Below, piece by piece: positions 1 through 8,972 of a stretch of DNA of 64,000 nt. Within the stretch, counting starts at the first letter, position 1; the number at the start of each line of letters is the position of its first letter. Position numbers and translations under genes: made by a program. The notes below the pieces were generated by a model, which worked only from the letters and a program-made list of their open reading frames with translations, made no database searches and was not told where the DNA came from. This DNA comes from Pontiella desulfatans (GTDB lineage Bacteria; Verrucomicrobiota; Kiritimatiellia; Kiritimatiellales; Pontiellaceae): NCBI RefSeq assembly GCF_900890425.1, contig NZ_CAAHFG010000001.1, positions 3,410,001-3,474,000 on the forward strand. Direction: 5' to 3'.

Positions 1-597
1 CACCAGTTCCGTACCGATATAACCGGGGCTGATGCAGTTCACGCGGACATTGTGGGGCGCCCACTCCACGGCCAGCGCCTTGGTCAGGTGCTTCACCCCC
101 GCCTTGGAGGCGCAGTAGTTGGCGATCTTCTGGGGCACGTTGATGATGGACGAGGACATGGAGGCGGTGCTGATGATGGAGCCGCTTTTCTGCTGGAGCA
201 TCACCTTGCCCGCCGCGCGGGCCGTCAGGAAAACCCCGTTGAGATTCACATCGATCACCTGGAGCCAGTCTTCATAGGAAATATCCTCGGCGTTGTTGAG
301 GTTGGCAATGCCGGCATTGTTGACCGCAATATCCAAACCGCCGAATTCGCCGACGACCGTCCGGACCATGTCGTCGACCTGCCCCGGATTGGTGACATCC
401 GTTTTCACGGCCAGCGCCTTCACGCCTTTTTCCCGGAGCTCGGAGCAGGTCTGCTCCGCCTTCTCCATATCCAGGTCGACAATCGCGACGTTGGCGCCGA
501 AATCCGCATACGCCAAGGCAATGGCTTTGCCGATCCCCTGCGCTCCGCCTGTGATGAATGCATTCTTGCCCGTCAGATCAAACAGCTTGATGCCCAT
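1..597 (-). CDS. Short-chain dehydrogenase/reductase (SDR), C-terminus beyond window edge
   Basis: Classical SDR oxidoreductase, NAD(P)-dependent, probably acting on a sugar or sugar-derived alcohol in the cytoplasm. The minus-strand frame starts at 597 (MGIKLFDLTGK) behind an AGGAAAGGAA Shine-Dalgarno. It shows the Rossmann TGGAQGIG motif near residues 16-23, the NNAG motif, a serine in STASMSS, and the catalytic YCASK pair. The frame is open at base 1 after 199 codons. The family is usually about 250 residues, so roughly the last 50 are missing. It lies just downstream of a sulfatase on the same strand, which suggests catabolism of a released sugar. The substrate cannot be told from the sequence. 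Confidence 0.9.
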   Translation of the reverse strand, partial: MGIKLFDLTGKNAFITGGAQGIGKAIALAYADFGANVAIVDLDMEKAEQTCSELREKGVKALAVKTDVTNPGQVDDMVRTVVGEFGGLDIAVNNAGIANLNNAEDISYEDWLQVIDVNLNGVFLTARAAGKVMLQQKSGSIISTASMSSSIINVPQKIANYCASKAGVKHLTKALAVEWAPHNVRVNCISPGYIGTELV

Positions 598-622
598 AAC
601 GTATTCCTTTCCTAAACGTTTC

Positions 623-2728
623 CTATTCCTTGGTGTATTCCGGATACTGCGCCAGCACTTCGGCGTCGAACCTAAAATCATCGACGACAACATGGCCCCA
701 GCCGTCCGTGGATTTATCTGCGATCTTGATATACATCTTCTTGCCGGTATAAGGCTCCAGGTTCCAACTCGCCTTTTGCATGGTCTGGCTATTCACGCCT
801 TGCGCCCGTTCGACCTCTTTTCCATCCTCGGCGCATAGGGCGGCATAGGTCATAGCGCCTTTTCCGCCGCCAATCCGGAACGTCATTTTTCCGCCCTTGG
901 GAATAAACAACGGCGAGACCACGACGCCGGTCTGCGCATCCATTCCCCTGTCCGCATCTGCCGCAGGTTCAAGCGTGGTCAGGTAATACTCGCCCTGCTT
1001 GTTGTATGCCTCGCCGTTCCGAAAAAATTCGGCACGGTTGCCAATGGGATGCCCAAAATGGCCTTCAACCACGTTCCAGGGTTCCAACACGCCCGATTCA
1101 AAATCGAACGATGCGTTTTTATCACTCGGCGATGCAGCGATTTTGGGTGCGGCGCCTGCCATTGAAGCCGTTTTCTTTTTGGCCGGAGCCGGCTTGGGGG
1201 GAGCGTAGCCGGCAAGCAACTCCTTCATCTGCTGCACCACTTCGGGATATTGGTTGTAGAGGTTGGTGGTTTGGCGCACGTCCGCGTCCAGATCGTAGAG
1301 CTGGGCGGGTGGCGCATCTTTCTTGATCCGCCCGTTTTCGATATCGCTGTTCACACTTCCGACAAAGGAAGCACACACCGCCCCTCCGGCGCCATGCGAA
1401 CCGGGACCGCCCCGGAACCCGCCCTCGCCTTGCGTCGGGATATACATCCACTTCCCTTTGCGAACAGCAAGATGGGAGGGCCTATGGGGGGAAAGCAGAA
1501 GCGTATCGCGCAGCGGGGCTGCCGGTTCTTCCAGTAGCGCGGGCAGGACATTCACACTGTCCGCAAGCTGTTCCTTTTCCACCGTCTGCTCCGTGAGCGC
1601 GGCGAAGGTCGCCAGCATATCCACATTGCAGATCAATTGATCCGACGTGGTGCCCGGCTCGATCCGGCCCGGCCATTTGGCAATGAACGGAACCCGGTGC
1701 CCGCCTTCCCATGCACCAAACTTGAACCCGAGCAGATCGCCGTTTTGACGATGGCCGTCCGCGAAGGCGGCCTGGCCGCCATGGTTGAACATGCCGCCGT
1801 TGTCGCTGGTGAAAAGAATCAGCGTATTCTCCGCAACGCCTTGCTCTTCCAACGCCTTCACGACCTCGCCGACCATCCAGTCCAGCTCGTGGATGAAGTC
1901 GCCATAAAGCCCGCACTGGCTGGTGCCCTGGAAACGGGGCGCCGGCGTGAACGGGTGGTGGATGTTCGTGGTCGCCAGGTAGACGAAGAACGGTTTGTCC
2001 TTGCGTTCCCTGATCCAACCGGTCGCCTTCCGGGCCAGGGTCGTCCCGATGGCATAGTCGTTGTAGCGTCCATGCGCCTCCGCCCCGCCGCCAAAAAAGT
2101 TGGAGCTTCTCTGGCCGGCCTCAGGCGGCAAGGGGGTTATGGGTGTCGGGGCTTCCTTGGATTTTCTTCCCAGATAAACGAGCGGGTCGTCCGGAACCAG
2201 ACCGACAACACGATCGTTCTCCACAAACACATAGGGACTGCAGCTGTTTACAACCGGAACACCAAAATAGTAGTCGAAGCCCAGATCCAGCGGACCGGGG
2301 CGCAACGGCTTGCTCCAGTCAACATTGCCCAGCCCGAACCCGAGGTGCCATTTGCCGAAGCAGGAGGTCTCATACCCCTTCTGTTTCAGGAGACTGGCGA
2401 TCGTCATCTTTTCGACATCGATCAGCAGCTTGCTGGTCGGGCTGCACGGCCCCCAGATCTTCTTGCGGGATGGGTATTCCCCCGTAAGCAGCCCATAGCG
2501 CGAGGGCGTGCAAACCGCCGATGCCGAATGGGCATCGGTGAACCGGCGACCCTGCGCGGCAAGCTGATCGATGTTCGGCGTCTGCACCTTGGTCGCGCCG
2601 TAGCACCCCAGATCGCCATAGCCAAGGTCGTCGGCAAAGATCAGAACAATGTTGGGTTGTTGCCCAGCGAAAGTAGCTAGCCCCGTTGCCAACCCAACCA
2701 CCAAAACACAACGCTTCGAAATATTCAT
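623..2728 (-). CDS. Secreted sulfatase with C-terminal beta-sandwich extension
   Basis: Type I formylglycine sulfatase that hydrolyses sulfate esters, probably on a polysaccharide, outside the cytoplasm. It has a signal peptide (MNISKRCVLVVGLATGLATFA), the metal-binding ADDLGYGD motif, the formylglycine site CTPSR (Cys about residue 73), GKWHLG and TSDNGG. After the sulfatase fold (to about residue 530) comes an Ala/Pro/Lys linker. A roughly 150-residue beta-rich domain follows (FDFESG...YNKQGEYYLTTLE...VDDFRF), of a kind also seen beside glycan-degrading enzymes, perhaps carbohydrate-binding. The start at 2728 is chosen because GGGGAG lies 9 nt upstream and the signal peptide begins there; an in-frame ATG at 2779 would put 17 odd residues before it. 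The deoC stop is 1 bp upstream, so the two are probably translationally coupled. Confidence 0.93.
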   Translation of the reverse strand: MNISKRCVLVVGLATGLATFAGQQPNIVLIFADDLGYGDLGCYGATKVQTPNIDQLAAQGRRFTDAHSASAVCTPSRYGLLTGEYPSRKKIWGPCSPTSKLLIDVEKMTIASLLKQKGYETSCFGKWHLGFGLGNVDWSKPLRPGPLDLGFDYYFGVPVVNSCSPYVFVENDRVVGLVPDDPLVYLGRKSKEAPTPITPLPPEAGQRSSNFFGGGAEAHGRYNDYAIGTTLARKATGWIRERKDKPFFVYLATTNIHHPFTPAPRFQGTSQCGLYGDFIHELDWMVGEVVKALEEQGVAENTLILFTSDNGGMFNHGGQAAFADGHRQNGDLLGFKFGAWEGGHRVPFIAKWPGRIEPGTTSDQLICNVDMLATFAALTEQTVEKEQLADSVNVLPALLEEPAAPLRDTLLLSPHRPSHLAVRKGKWMYIPTQGEGGFRGGPGSHGAGGAVCASFVGSVNSDIENGRIKKDAPPAQLYDLDADVRQTTNLYNQYPEVVQQMKELLAGYAPPKPAPAKKKTASMAGAAPKIAASPSDKNASFDFESGVLEPWNVVEGHFGHPIGNRAEFFRNGEAYNKQGEYYLTTLEPAADADRGMDAQTGVVVSPLFIPKGGKMTFRIGGGKGAMTYAALCAEDGKEVERAQGVNSQTMQKASWNLEPYTGKKMYIKIADKSTDGWGHVVVDDFRFDAEVLAQYPEYTKE

Positions 2729-2729
2729 A

Positions 2730-3437
2730 TCAATACGCTCCCCTGTTGCCTTCACTGGGAACACCGGCTTCCAGCTCATTTAGAATCGAGACCGCCGTGC
2801 GCACCCCGATCCCGAAACGGGTTACGCCGAGCTCGACCATTTCCAGGAGGGTTGCGAGATCCCGCACACCGCCGGCGGCCTTCACCTGGCAACGGTCGCC
2901 AACCGTCTTTTTCATCAGCGCCGTGTTGGCCAGCGTGGCGCCGGTTTCCGCCCAGCCCGTGCCCGTTTTCACAAAACGAACGCCGCAGTCCGCGGCAATC
3001 TGACACCCCTTCACCAGTTCCCCGTCCGTCAGGTGGTGGCATTCCATGATCACCTTGACCGGCAACCCGTCCGCCGCATCCACCACGGCGGAGATATCCG
3101 CCGCCACGCGGTCGAACGCGCCCGCCTTGAGCCACGGGATGTTGATGACCATGTCCAACTCGTTGCAGCCCATTTCGCGCAGCTCGATGGCTTCGGCCAC
3201 CTTTCCGGCGGTTGTTGCGCCACCGTCCGGGAAACCGACGGTGCCGCCAACGAGGATGTCGTCGCGGTCGGCCACGAGGTCGATCAGCAGCGGCGTGTGC
3301 GCCGGAAGCGCAAACACGCAAATGCAGCCATACCTTTTGGCGGTTTCGGCCATCTCGCGGATTTCATCCAGCGAGCTGTCGGCACGCACGCAGCTCAGAT
3401 CGATCATCCGGGCAATTTCTTTTGCTGATAAGCTCAT
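2730..3437 (-). CDS. deoC: Deoxyribose-phosphate aldolase family protein (DeoC)
   Basis: Class I aldolase of the DeoC/LacD-like family. DeoC cleaves 2-deoxyribose 5-phosphate to acetaldehyde and glyceraldehyde 3-phosphate in the cytoplasm. The 235-aa product has the family landmarks in order: VGFPDG, ELDMVINIPWLK, the Schiff-base lysine in FVKTGTGW, and the second lysine in VKAAGGVR. The start at 3437 has AAGGAAT 5 nt upstream. Its last codons contain the Shine-Dalgarno of the following sulfatase (start 2728), so the two form an operon. An AT-rich stretch at 3510-3545 upstream could hold the promoter. Inside a sulfatase cluster it may act on a deoxy-sugar phosphate other than deoxyribose phosphate; that is inference. 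Confidence 0.92.
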   Translation of the reverse strand: MSLSAKEIARMIDLSCVRADSSLDEIREMAETAKRYGCICVFALPAHTPLLIDLVADRDDILVGGTVGFPDGGATTAGKVAEAIELREMGCNELDMVINIPWLKAGAFDRVAADISAVVDAADGLPVKVIMECHHLTDGELVKGCQIAADCGVRFVKTGTGWAETGATLANTALMKKTVGDRCQVKAAGGVRDLATLLEMVELGVTRFGIGVRTAVSILNELEAGVPSEGNRGAY

Positions 3438-3577
3438 GGCGATTCCTTTTGATCGGCGATTCCGGGAAGGGCAAAAAACTCCCCGGGGGGCATGTCGTTG
3501 CCAGACCTTGAATTTTATATTTAAAACACTGTTTTTATATACAAACCCCGGTTCTCCCCGGCAATGATAAAGGTCCG

Positions 3578-5155
3578 TTACTTTCCGGTCGGGTTGAACT
3601 GCGCCGGCGTCATCCAGTGCAGGTCTTCCCAATAGTCCGTGTCGTTCGGCTGCGCCGCACCGGGGGTGGTGCGCCCGCGGGCAATGATTCCATTGATTTT
3701 TTGAGTCAAGAGCTGGACGGTTTCCGGATGTGCGGCGGCGATGTTTTTCGCCTCCGCCCGGTCCGTTGAAAGGTCGTAGAGTTCCACATCCTTTTTCCCA
3801 TTGGAAAGAACCAGCTTCCAGTCGCCCTCGGTGATGGCATAGCGATACTCCCCCCCGTTGCCGTGCGTAATCAGCGGCAGACGATCGTAATCCGCACCGG
3901 GATCGAGCAGCACCGTAGCGAAGCTTTGGCTGTCCTCCCCGGCAGTCGCCGGAAGTTCCGCACCAATCAGCTCGGCAAACGTCGCCATCAGGTCCACCTG
4001 CCCCACGGCCTTGTTCCACCGCCTTCCCGGCGCGGCAATCCCTGCGGGCCAGCGCACCAGGAACGGCACGCGATGGCCGCCTTCGTAGACCGACCGCTTC
4101 CCTTCCTTCAATGCGCCCCGGCTGTCGTGGCCAAACTCCTCGAGCCGCCCCTTCCACGATTTTTCGGGGCCGTTGTCGCTGGTGAAAACAATCAGGGTGT
4201 TTTCGTCGAGCCCAGCCGTTTCGAGGAACGCGAGGATGCGCCCCACATGATGATCCGTTTCGATCACAAACTCGCCATATGCCCCCGCCTGGCCTTTGCC
4301 GTGGAATTCGGGCAGCGGGCAGACCGGATAGTGCGGCGAGGTGTAGGGCAGATAGAGGAAGAACGGCTTGCCGCCCTTCGCATCGGCGGCCTTGCCGCCC
4401 ATCCACTCGATGGCCTTGTCGGTGAAGCGCGTCAGGCACTGGTTATCGATGAAGTCCGGCGCGATCTCAAAATTCGTTTTAACCGTGCGCGTTGGATCCT
4501 TGGATTTGCCGGGGCTGGTCTCGTAGGGCGGCATGATGCGGTAATCCATATGCCGGGGATTTTTCTTTTTGTTGGAATAGACCGTGGGCGGCACCTTGGC
4601 ATAGCGCCCTTCGAACCAGGCCAGAATGCCATAGTTCAACGATGCGGGAATGCCGTAGAAATAATCGAACCCCTTGTCCAACGGCATATCCTGAACCGGT
4701 TGCGACCAGTCGCGGTCATCCGGCGTCCCCGGAAAATCCATCCCCAGGTGCCACTTTCCCACCATCGCGGTGTGGTAGCCACGCTCCTTGAACAGGTTGG
4801 CCAGCGTCATCCGGCCATCGGCAATCAGGCACTCCCCTTCCGCGCCCATCACGCTGCGCTTGCGGGTGGTGCGCCACGGATAGCGGCCGGTCAACAGGCC
4901 GTAGCGCGAGGGGGTGCAGACCGAATCCGGGCTGTGGCCGCGCGTGAACGCAATCCCTTCGTTCGCCAGACGATCCATGTTCGGCGTCTGGAATTTTGCC
5001 TCCGGATTAAGCGCGCCAACGTCGCCGTATCCCTGGTCGTCGGTATAGATCACGATCACATTCGGCAAGTCCGCCGCCTGAACCGATGCGGCCAGGCCGA
5101 GAATCCATCCAACGGCCAACCCGTTCATTTTTCGTTTCATATCATCTGCCTTCAT
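3578..5155 (-). CDS. Secreted sulfatase (arylsulfatase A-like)
   Basis: Formylglycine-dependent sulfatase, 525 aa, with an N-terminal signal peptide (MNGLAVGWILGLAASVQA), TDDQGYGD metal ligands, the formylglycine site CTPSR (Cys80), GKWHLG and TSDNGPE. The full-length fold ends with the typical ELYDLSTDRAEAKNIA segment. The start at 5155 is preceded by GGAG at 7 nt; an ATG at 5140 is also possible. The neighbours on the same strand are deoC downstream (140 bp gap) and another sulfatase upstream (30 bp gap). The natural substrate is unknown but is likely a sulfated oligosaccharide, judging from the company it keeps. Confidence 0.93.
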   Translation of the reverse strand: MKADDMKRKMNGLAVGWILGLAASVQAADLPNVIVIYTDDQGYGDVGALNPEAKFQTPNMDRLANEGIAFTRGHSPDSVCTPSRYGLLTGRYPWRTTRKRSVMGAEGECLIADGRMTLANLFKERGYHTAMVGKWHLGMDFPGTPDDRDWSQPVQDMPLDKGFDYFYGIPASLNYGILAWFEGRYAKVPPTVYSNKKKNPRHMDYRIMPPYETSPGKSKDPTRTVKTNFEIAPDFIDNQCLTRFTDKAIEWMGGKAADAKGGKPFFLYLPYTSPHYPVCPLPEFHGKGQAGAYGEFVIETDHHVGRILAFLETAGLDENTLIVFTSDNGPEKSWKGRLEEFGHDSRGALKEGKRSVYEGGHRVPFLVRWPAGIAAPGRRWNKAVGQVDLMATFAELIGAELPATAGEDSQSFATVLLDPGADYDRLPLITHGNGGEYRYAITEGDWKLVLSNGKKDVELYDLSTDRAEAKNIAAAHPETVQLLTQKINGIIARGRTTPGAAQPNDTDYWEDLHWMTPAQFNPTGK

Positions 5156-5185
5156 CGCAATGCTCCATTTAGCCCATCATTCAAC

Positions 5186-7003
5186 CTACAGTGCTTCAAC
5201 TTCCGTAAAATAGGCTCCGCCCGCCTTCCCCTTCGCATCGTAGAGGAAGGTGACCAGCTCGGTCGGCCCGGCGGGAAGGTCGAGCTCAAAGACGACGCCT
5301 TTGCTGCCCGGCTCGACCGCGCACTCCTTTTCCAACCCGGCGATTTGCACCTTGGCGCGCACCGCCTCGACCTCGGAGCCCGCCTCCTTGGGCAGCTGGC
5401 GAAGCGTCAGGCGGTAGCGGCCGGACGTCTTCACATCGACGTGCCAAGGGCCCGTCACGCGCGGCCGCTTCTTGATGCTCGAAAAATTCCAGGGTGGATT
5501 CCCCTTGGGCATATACCAATCCTGCGAACAGAGCACCGTCGGATTCCCGGCAGGGTTTCCGAGGTCGATGCAAACAGGCGTCAGCCTGGGTTCGACGGAG
5601 TTCCAGTAGGGTTCATACAGCCCCCGCAACCGGGCCACCACTTCCGGATGCCCGGCGGCGACATCGTTGCGCTGGGCCGGATCCGCCTCAATGTCGTAGA
5701 GCTCGCGGCCATCGAGCAGGCGCCAGCGTTCCGTCATGACATACGAATCCGTCAGGGCCTCCGGAGCATGCGCAAAGAACGCGCCCCCATGATACTGCAT
5801 CACGAGGTGGTCGCGGTTCCACGGGGCATGGCCATCCCGCAAAAGGGGGCGCAGCGACAATCCGTCCGAACGGTACGAGGCGGGGAGTGCAACCCCGCAC
5901 AAGTCCGCGAGGGTTGGTAGCACATCGAAATGTGCGGCCAGGTTCGGAATATCGCGCCCGCCCTCCAGCCCGCCCGCCGGCCAGTGGATGAAAAACGGAA
6001 CCCGGTGGCCGCCTTCGTAGATCGATGATTTCTTTCCGCGCATCCCCGCGTTGTAGCCCGACAAGGCCTCGGAGGTCAGCCCCTTGAACTTGCCGCCGGC
6101 GGCCGTTCCATTGTCGGTCATGAAGATCAGGATGGTGTTTTCCGTAAGCTCCAGCGCATCCAGCCGTTCACGCAGCAATCCCAGGTTATGGTCGAAATTT
6201 GCGATCATACCGTAAAAGTTGGCGAACGGCGCCCATGCCGGATCGTTCTGATAGGGCGCCGCCCACTCCTTCGCGACCCGATAGGGACCATGCGGCGCAT
6301 TGGGCGCCAAATACAGGAAAAAGGGTTTCGACGCCGGCCCGGAAGCGTTTTCTTCAATGAACCGCAACCCCTCCCGGAAAAACACATCGGTGCAATAGCC
6401 CTCGAACGCTTCGAACGTTCCGTTCCGCTCGAACGTGTCGTCGAAATAATCGTTGCCCCAGTAATCCGACGCCTGCCCGATGCCGCCGCAGCGGTGCCAG
6501 ACCACATCCTGAAAGCCGCGGTCTTGCGGCCGATGCGGCGCATTGTCGCCCAGGTGCCACTTGCCGACCATGCCGGTGGCATAGCCACTGTCCGAGAAAA
6601 AGTCGGCAATGGTTTTCTCGTCCGTATGCAGCATCGTCCGCCCGCTGCTCGTGCGGTACGCCCCGTTACGCCCCGGATCACGCCCCGTCATCAGCGCACC
6701 GCGGGTCGGCGTGCAGAACGAACTCACATGGAAATCGGAAAAGCGCACCGCCTCGTCATGGAGCCGGTCGATATTCGGCGTCTTGAGCACCGGGTTGCCG
6801 TGGCATCCCATATCCCCGTAGCCCTGGTCGTCCGTCATGATTAAAACCACATTCGGCCGGGCCGCCCCTAGCGCGGCGCAAACGAGCAGCAGCATGGCCC
6901 AAAAAGGTTTCCAACGGTTGGAAAAAACGACCGATCGCTTTCCGGTGGCAGGGAAAACCCTTGAAGGCGCCCCCTCCCGGAACGGGATTTTTTTCTGATG
7001 CAT
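5186..7003 (-). CDS. Secreted sulfatase next to the element's left attachment site
   Basis: Formylglycine-dependent sulfatase, 605 aa from the start chosen here. It has a hydrophobic signal segment (WAMLLLVCAALGAA), MTDDQGYGD, the formylglycine site CTPTR (Cys97), GKWHLG, MTDNGTA, and a C-terminal beta-rich extension after about residue 480. The reading frame stays open back to 7207, but that part translates the tRNA-Gly remnant (QFVAGSSPVSRST is a tRNA T-arm read as protein) and is not coding. The start at 7003 has GGAGAG 4 nt upstream; 7015 is the alternative. Insertion of the mobile element 84 bp upstream has probably replaced or separated the original promoter. Confidence 0.92.
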   Translation of the reverse strand: MHQKKIPFREGAPSRVFPATGKRSVVFSNRWKPFWAMLLLVCAALGAARPNVVLIMTDDQGYGDMGCHGNPVLKTPNIDRLHDEAVRFSDFHVSSFCTPTRGALMTGRDPGRNGAYRTSSGRTMLHTDEKTIADFFSDSGYATGMVGKWHLGDNAPHRPQDRGFQDVVWHRCGGIGQASDYWGNDYFDDTFERNGTFEAFEGYCTDVFFREGLRFIEENASGPASKPFFLYLAPNAPHGPYRVAKEWAAPYQNDPAWAPFANFYGMIANFDHNLGLLRERLDALELTENTILIFMTDNGTAAGGKFKGLTSEALSGYNAGMRGKKSSIYEGGHRVPFFIHWPAGGLEGGRDIPNLAAHFDVLPTLADLCGVALPASYRSDGLSLRPLLRDGHAPWNRDHLVMQYHGGAFFAHAPEALTDSYVMTERWRLLDGRELYDIEADPAQRNDVAAGHPEVVARLRGLYEPYWNSVEPRLTPVCIDLGNPAGNPTVLCSQDWYMPKGNPPWNFSSIKKRPRVTGPWHVDVKTSGRYRLTLRQLPKEAGSEVEAVRAKVQIAGLEKECAVEPGSKGVVFELDLPAGPTELVTFLYDAKGKAGGAYFTEVEAL

Positions 7004-7086
7004 GGCACTCTCCATGGTGGAAATATCTTCTATTTTCAACCGTTGCGCCATCCCTTTTATGAGGGATGCCAAGAGCCATGGGAAAG

Positions 7087-7131
7087 TGGAGCGGGAGACC
7101 GGACTCGAACCGGCGACGAATTGCTTGGGAA
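7087..7131 (-). tRNA. 3' part of tRNA-Gly(CCC): left attachment site (attL) of the element
   Basis: On the minus strand the sequence ends in TCCA, preceded by acceptor strand CTCCCGC, a T-arm with GTTCGAGT, and anticodon-loop bases TTCCCAA (anticodon CCC). Upstream of the loop (7132 onward) the bases no longer pair with the 3' anticodon stem (GCAAT), and the 5' half of the tRNA is absent. This is the usual scar where a tyrosine integrase recombines at the anticodon loop. The integrase gene starts 145 bp away. The 5' half plus a second copy of this block should lie at the other end of the element; neither was found in this window. Confidence 0.85.
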
Positions 7132-7232
7132 TCCGGCACCGAACCTCAATTTTTATAACATATAACCAATATATACACCCCTTATTTCCACTTTGTTTCC
7201 ATTTCACCCTTGTTTCTCAATCACAGCCATCC

Positions 7233-7239
7233 TATATAT
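7233..7239 (+). promoter_or_regulatory. TATA-like box of the integrase gene
   Basis: TATATAT is centred 40 nt upstream of the integrase ATG at 7276, the same distance as in other genes of this element (9636, 24397, 27919). Confidence 0.4.
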
Positions 7240-7275
7240 CCAATTGTAATCAAACAGCAAAATGGGATTGGCATC

Positions 7276-8859
7276 ATGGGCTTAGTAATGCGGAAAACTT
7301 CAAAATGGTGGTATGGACGTTACAAAGTTGATGGCCGGGAATACGTAAAGAATTTACGCGTTGAGATTCGCGGCACTCGACCAGTATCGTTAAAAGATTC
7401 AGGTAGCGTGCATTTCGAGAATTCGCGAGGTGAAGCCCAAGCAGCCTTAGACAAACTTCTCGATGTTGTTCATTCGAGCAAAAGCGAGACCCAGTTAGCC
7501 GAGGCCATTTACGAAGCAAGGTCTGGGCAGAAGCTTAAAAGATATGCCGTCAAAGATATTACACAAATCTGGATCGATAAACCCAGGAAGAAGCCTCCGT
7601 CCGAACAACACAGCAAACAGGTTACCTCCAGACTTAATCGCCTGGTAAGTTATTTGAACACCCACTACCCCAAAATATCCCGAGTTGACCAGCTTCGCCC
7701 TATTCACATTCAGGCTTTTCTCGACAACTTGGAACAAAGTGGTGTGACAGCCGAAACATGGAACAAGTACTTGGTTCCGATCAAGACCGCATTGAAACGT
7801 GCAGGTGTTCCCGCTGCACGTGAAATACTTCAAAAAGAAACTGATACTGTCTCCCGCCACCCCTTTACGGTCGAAGAACTCCAGGCAATTTTTGAAGCTG
7901 CGAAGAAAACCGAACCCTTGATTTACACTTTGTCTGTCACTGCAGCCTGCACTGCTATGCGAAAAAAGGATTGCTGTTTCTTACAGTGGGACAATGTTGA
8001 TCTCGACGAAGGATTCATCACTGTAAAGACCAGCAAGACTGGTCAGGTTGTTGATATTCCTTTGGCCGATATTTTGCGCGATGAGATATTGAAACAACAG
8101 GGCAAACACCCTGAATACGTTTTTCCGGAAGCCGCCCAACTGTACCAAACAAATGCCAACGGAATTTCATATCGTTTCAAAAAGGTACTTGAAGTTGCAG
8201 GCTTCGACACCGGAAAGAATCGATCTCATACTGAACTCAAGAACGATCAATGCTCTTTGGAGGAATTACAACAAGCCATTGAGGTTTCATTTTCCGGCCA
8301 AAAGAAAAAACGCGTAAAATCCGTCGTATCGGTCTATTTAACAGGTATGGGCATTAAGCCTACCGCCAAAGCTACTGGATTCAGCCCTAGTACTGTTTCG
8401 TCCTACCTAAACGAATTGGAATCAGCAACCGGGAAAGCCATAATCCGAGGAAAAAGGCGCCCAATGGAAAAGATTCCAAAACCAACCAGAGGTGCGATGC
8501 GCACTAAACGTGAAAACGGCTTGAATAAAGCTTCCTTAAGAGACTTCCACTCATTCCGCACCACTTTTGTCACTCTTGCATTAATGCGAGGCATGCCTCT
8601 GGATATTGTCAGGAAGATAACCGGCCACCAAACCGCTGACATCGTGATGAAGCATTATTTCCGGCCTCAACGAGAACAGTTGCGCAACGCCATGCAGAAT
8701 TCTATGCCCGGCCTGTTGACATGTTCTACCCGTCAACTCAAAACACCAATTGATCAGGCTATAGAAATTCTTCGCACCTTAGACCTAAATGTCAGCCAAA
8801 ATGATCTCCAGGCAAAGATCGACAAGGCACTAAACCTCCTACAAGGCGTTTCAGTGTAA
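7276..8859 (+). CDS. int: Tyrosine-recombinase integrase with an inserted HTH-like segment
   Basis: Site-specific tyrosine recombinase that integrates and excises the element at the tRNA-Gly gene. From the start at 7276 the 527-aa product has an AP2-like N-terminal domain, a SAM-like core-binding domain (about 95-190), and the catalytic residues Arg229 (AMRKKD), a Lys near 254 (KTSKTG), His425/Arg428 (HSFRTT), His451 (GHQT) and Tyr461 (KHYF). Between the lysine region and HxxR lies an extra segment of about 100 residues (about 313-418) containing a helix-turn-helix-like part (ATGFSPSTVSSYLNELE). Most integrases lack this. The start was chosen over 7210 because the upstream residues are unstructured and overlap the att region. 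Confidence 0.93.
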   Translation: MGLVMRKTSKWWYGRYKVDGREYVKNLRVEIRGTRPVSLKDSGSVHFENSRGEAQAALDKLLDVVHSSKSETQLAEAIYEARSGQKLKRYAVKDITQIWIDKPRKKPPSEQHSKQVTSRLNRLVSYLNTHYPKISRVDQLRPIHIQAFLDNLEQSGVTAETWNKYLVPIKTALKRAGVPAAREILQKETDTVSRHPFTVEELQAIFEAAKKTEPLIYTLSVTAACTAMRKKDCCFLQWDNVDLDEGFITVKTSKTGQVVDIPLADILRDEILKQQGKHPEYVFPEAAQLYQTNANGISYRFKKVLEVAGFDTGKNRSHTELKNDQCSLEELQQAIEVSFSGQKKKRVKSVVSVYLTGMGIKPTAKATGFSPSTVSSYLNELESATGKAIIRGKRRPMEKIPKPTRGAMRTKRENGLNKASLRDFHSFRTTFVTLALMRGMPLDIVRKITGHQTADIVMKHYFRPQREQLRNAMQNSMPGLLTCSTRQLKTPIDQAIEILRTLDLNVSQNDLQAKIDKALNLLQGVSV

Positions 8860-8972
8860 TATATACGACCATTGAGTAATAGTCCCGATATGATCTGAAA
8901 GATTCCGCTCCGAGATCGGCTTATTGCCAGCGAAGTATTTTCAAGCCAACAACCTCTTCACAACTCAAGGCA

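Noticed and set aside
3863-5920. Very long plus-strand open frame (685 codons) across two sulfatase genes; similarly 44717-46228 and 1637-2680
   Set aside because: These are antisense shadows of high-G+C sulfatase genes. They lack ribosome sites and protein-like composition, while the minus-strand genes have full catalytic motifs.
7016-7207. N-terminal extension of the 5186 sulfatase up to 7207
   Set aside because: The extension translates the tRNA-Gly remnant and attachment site. The signal peptide and a ribosome site support the start at 7003.
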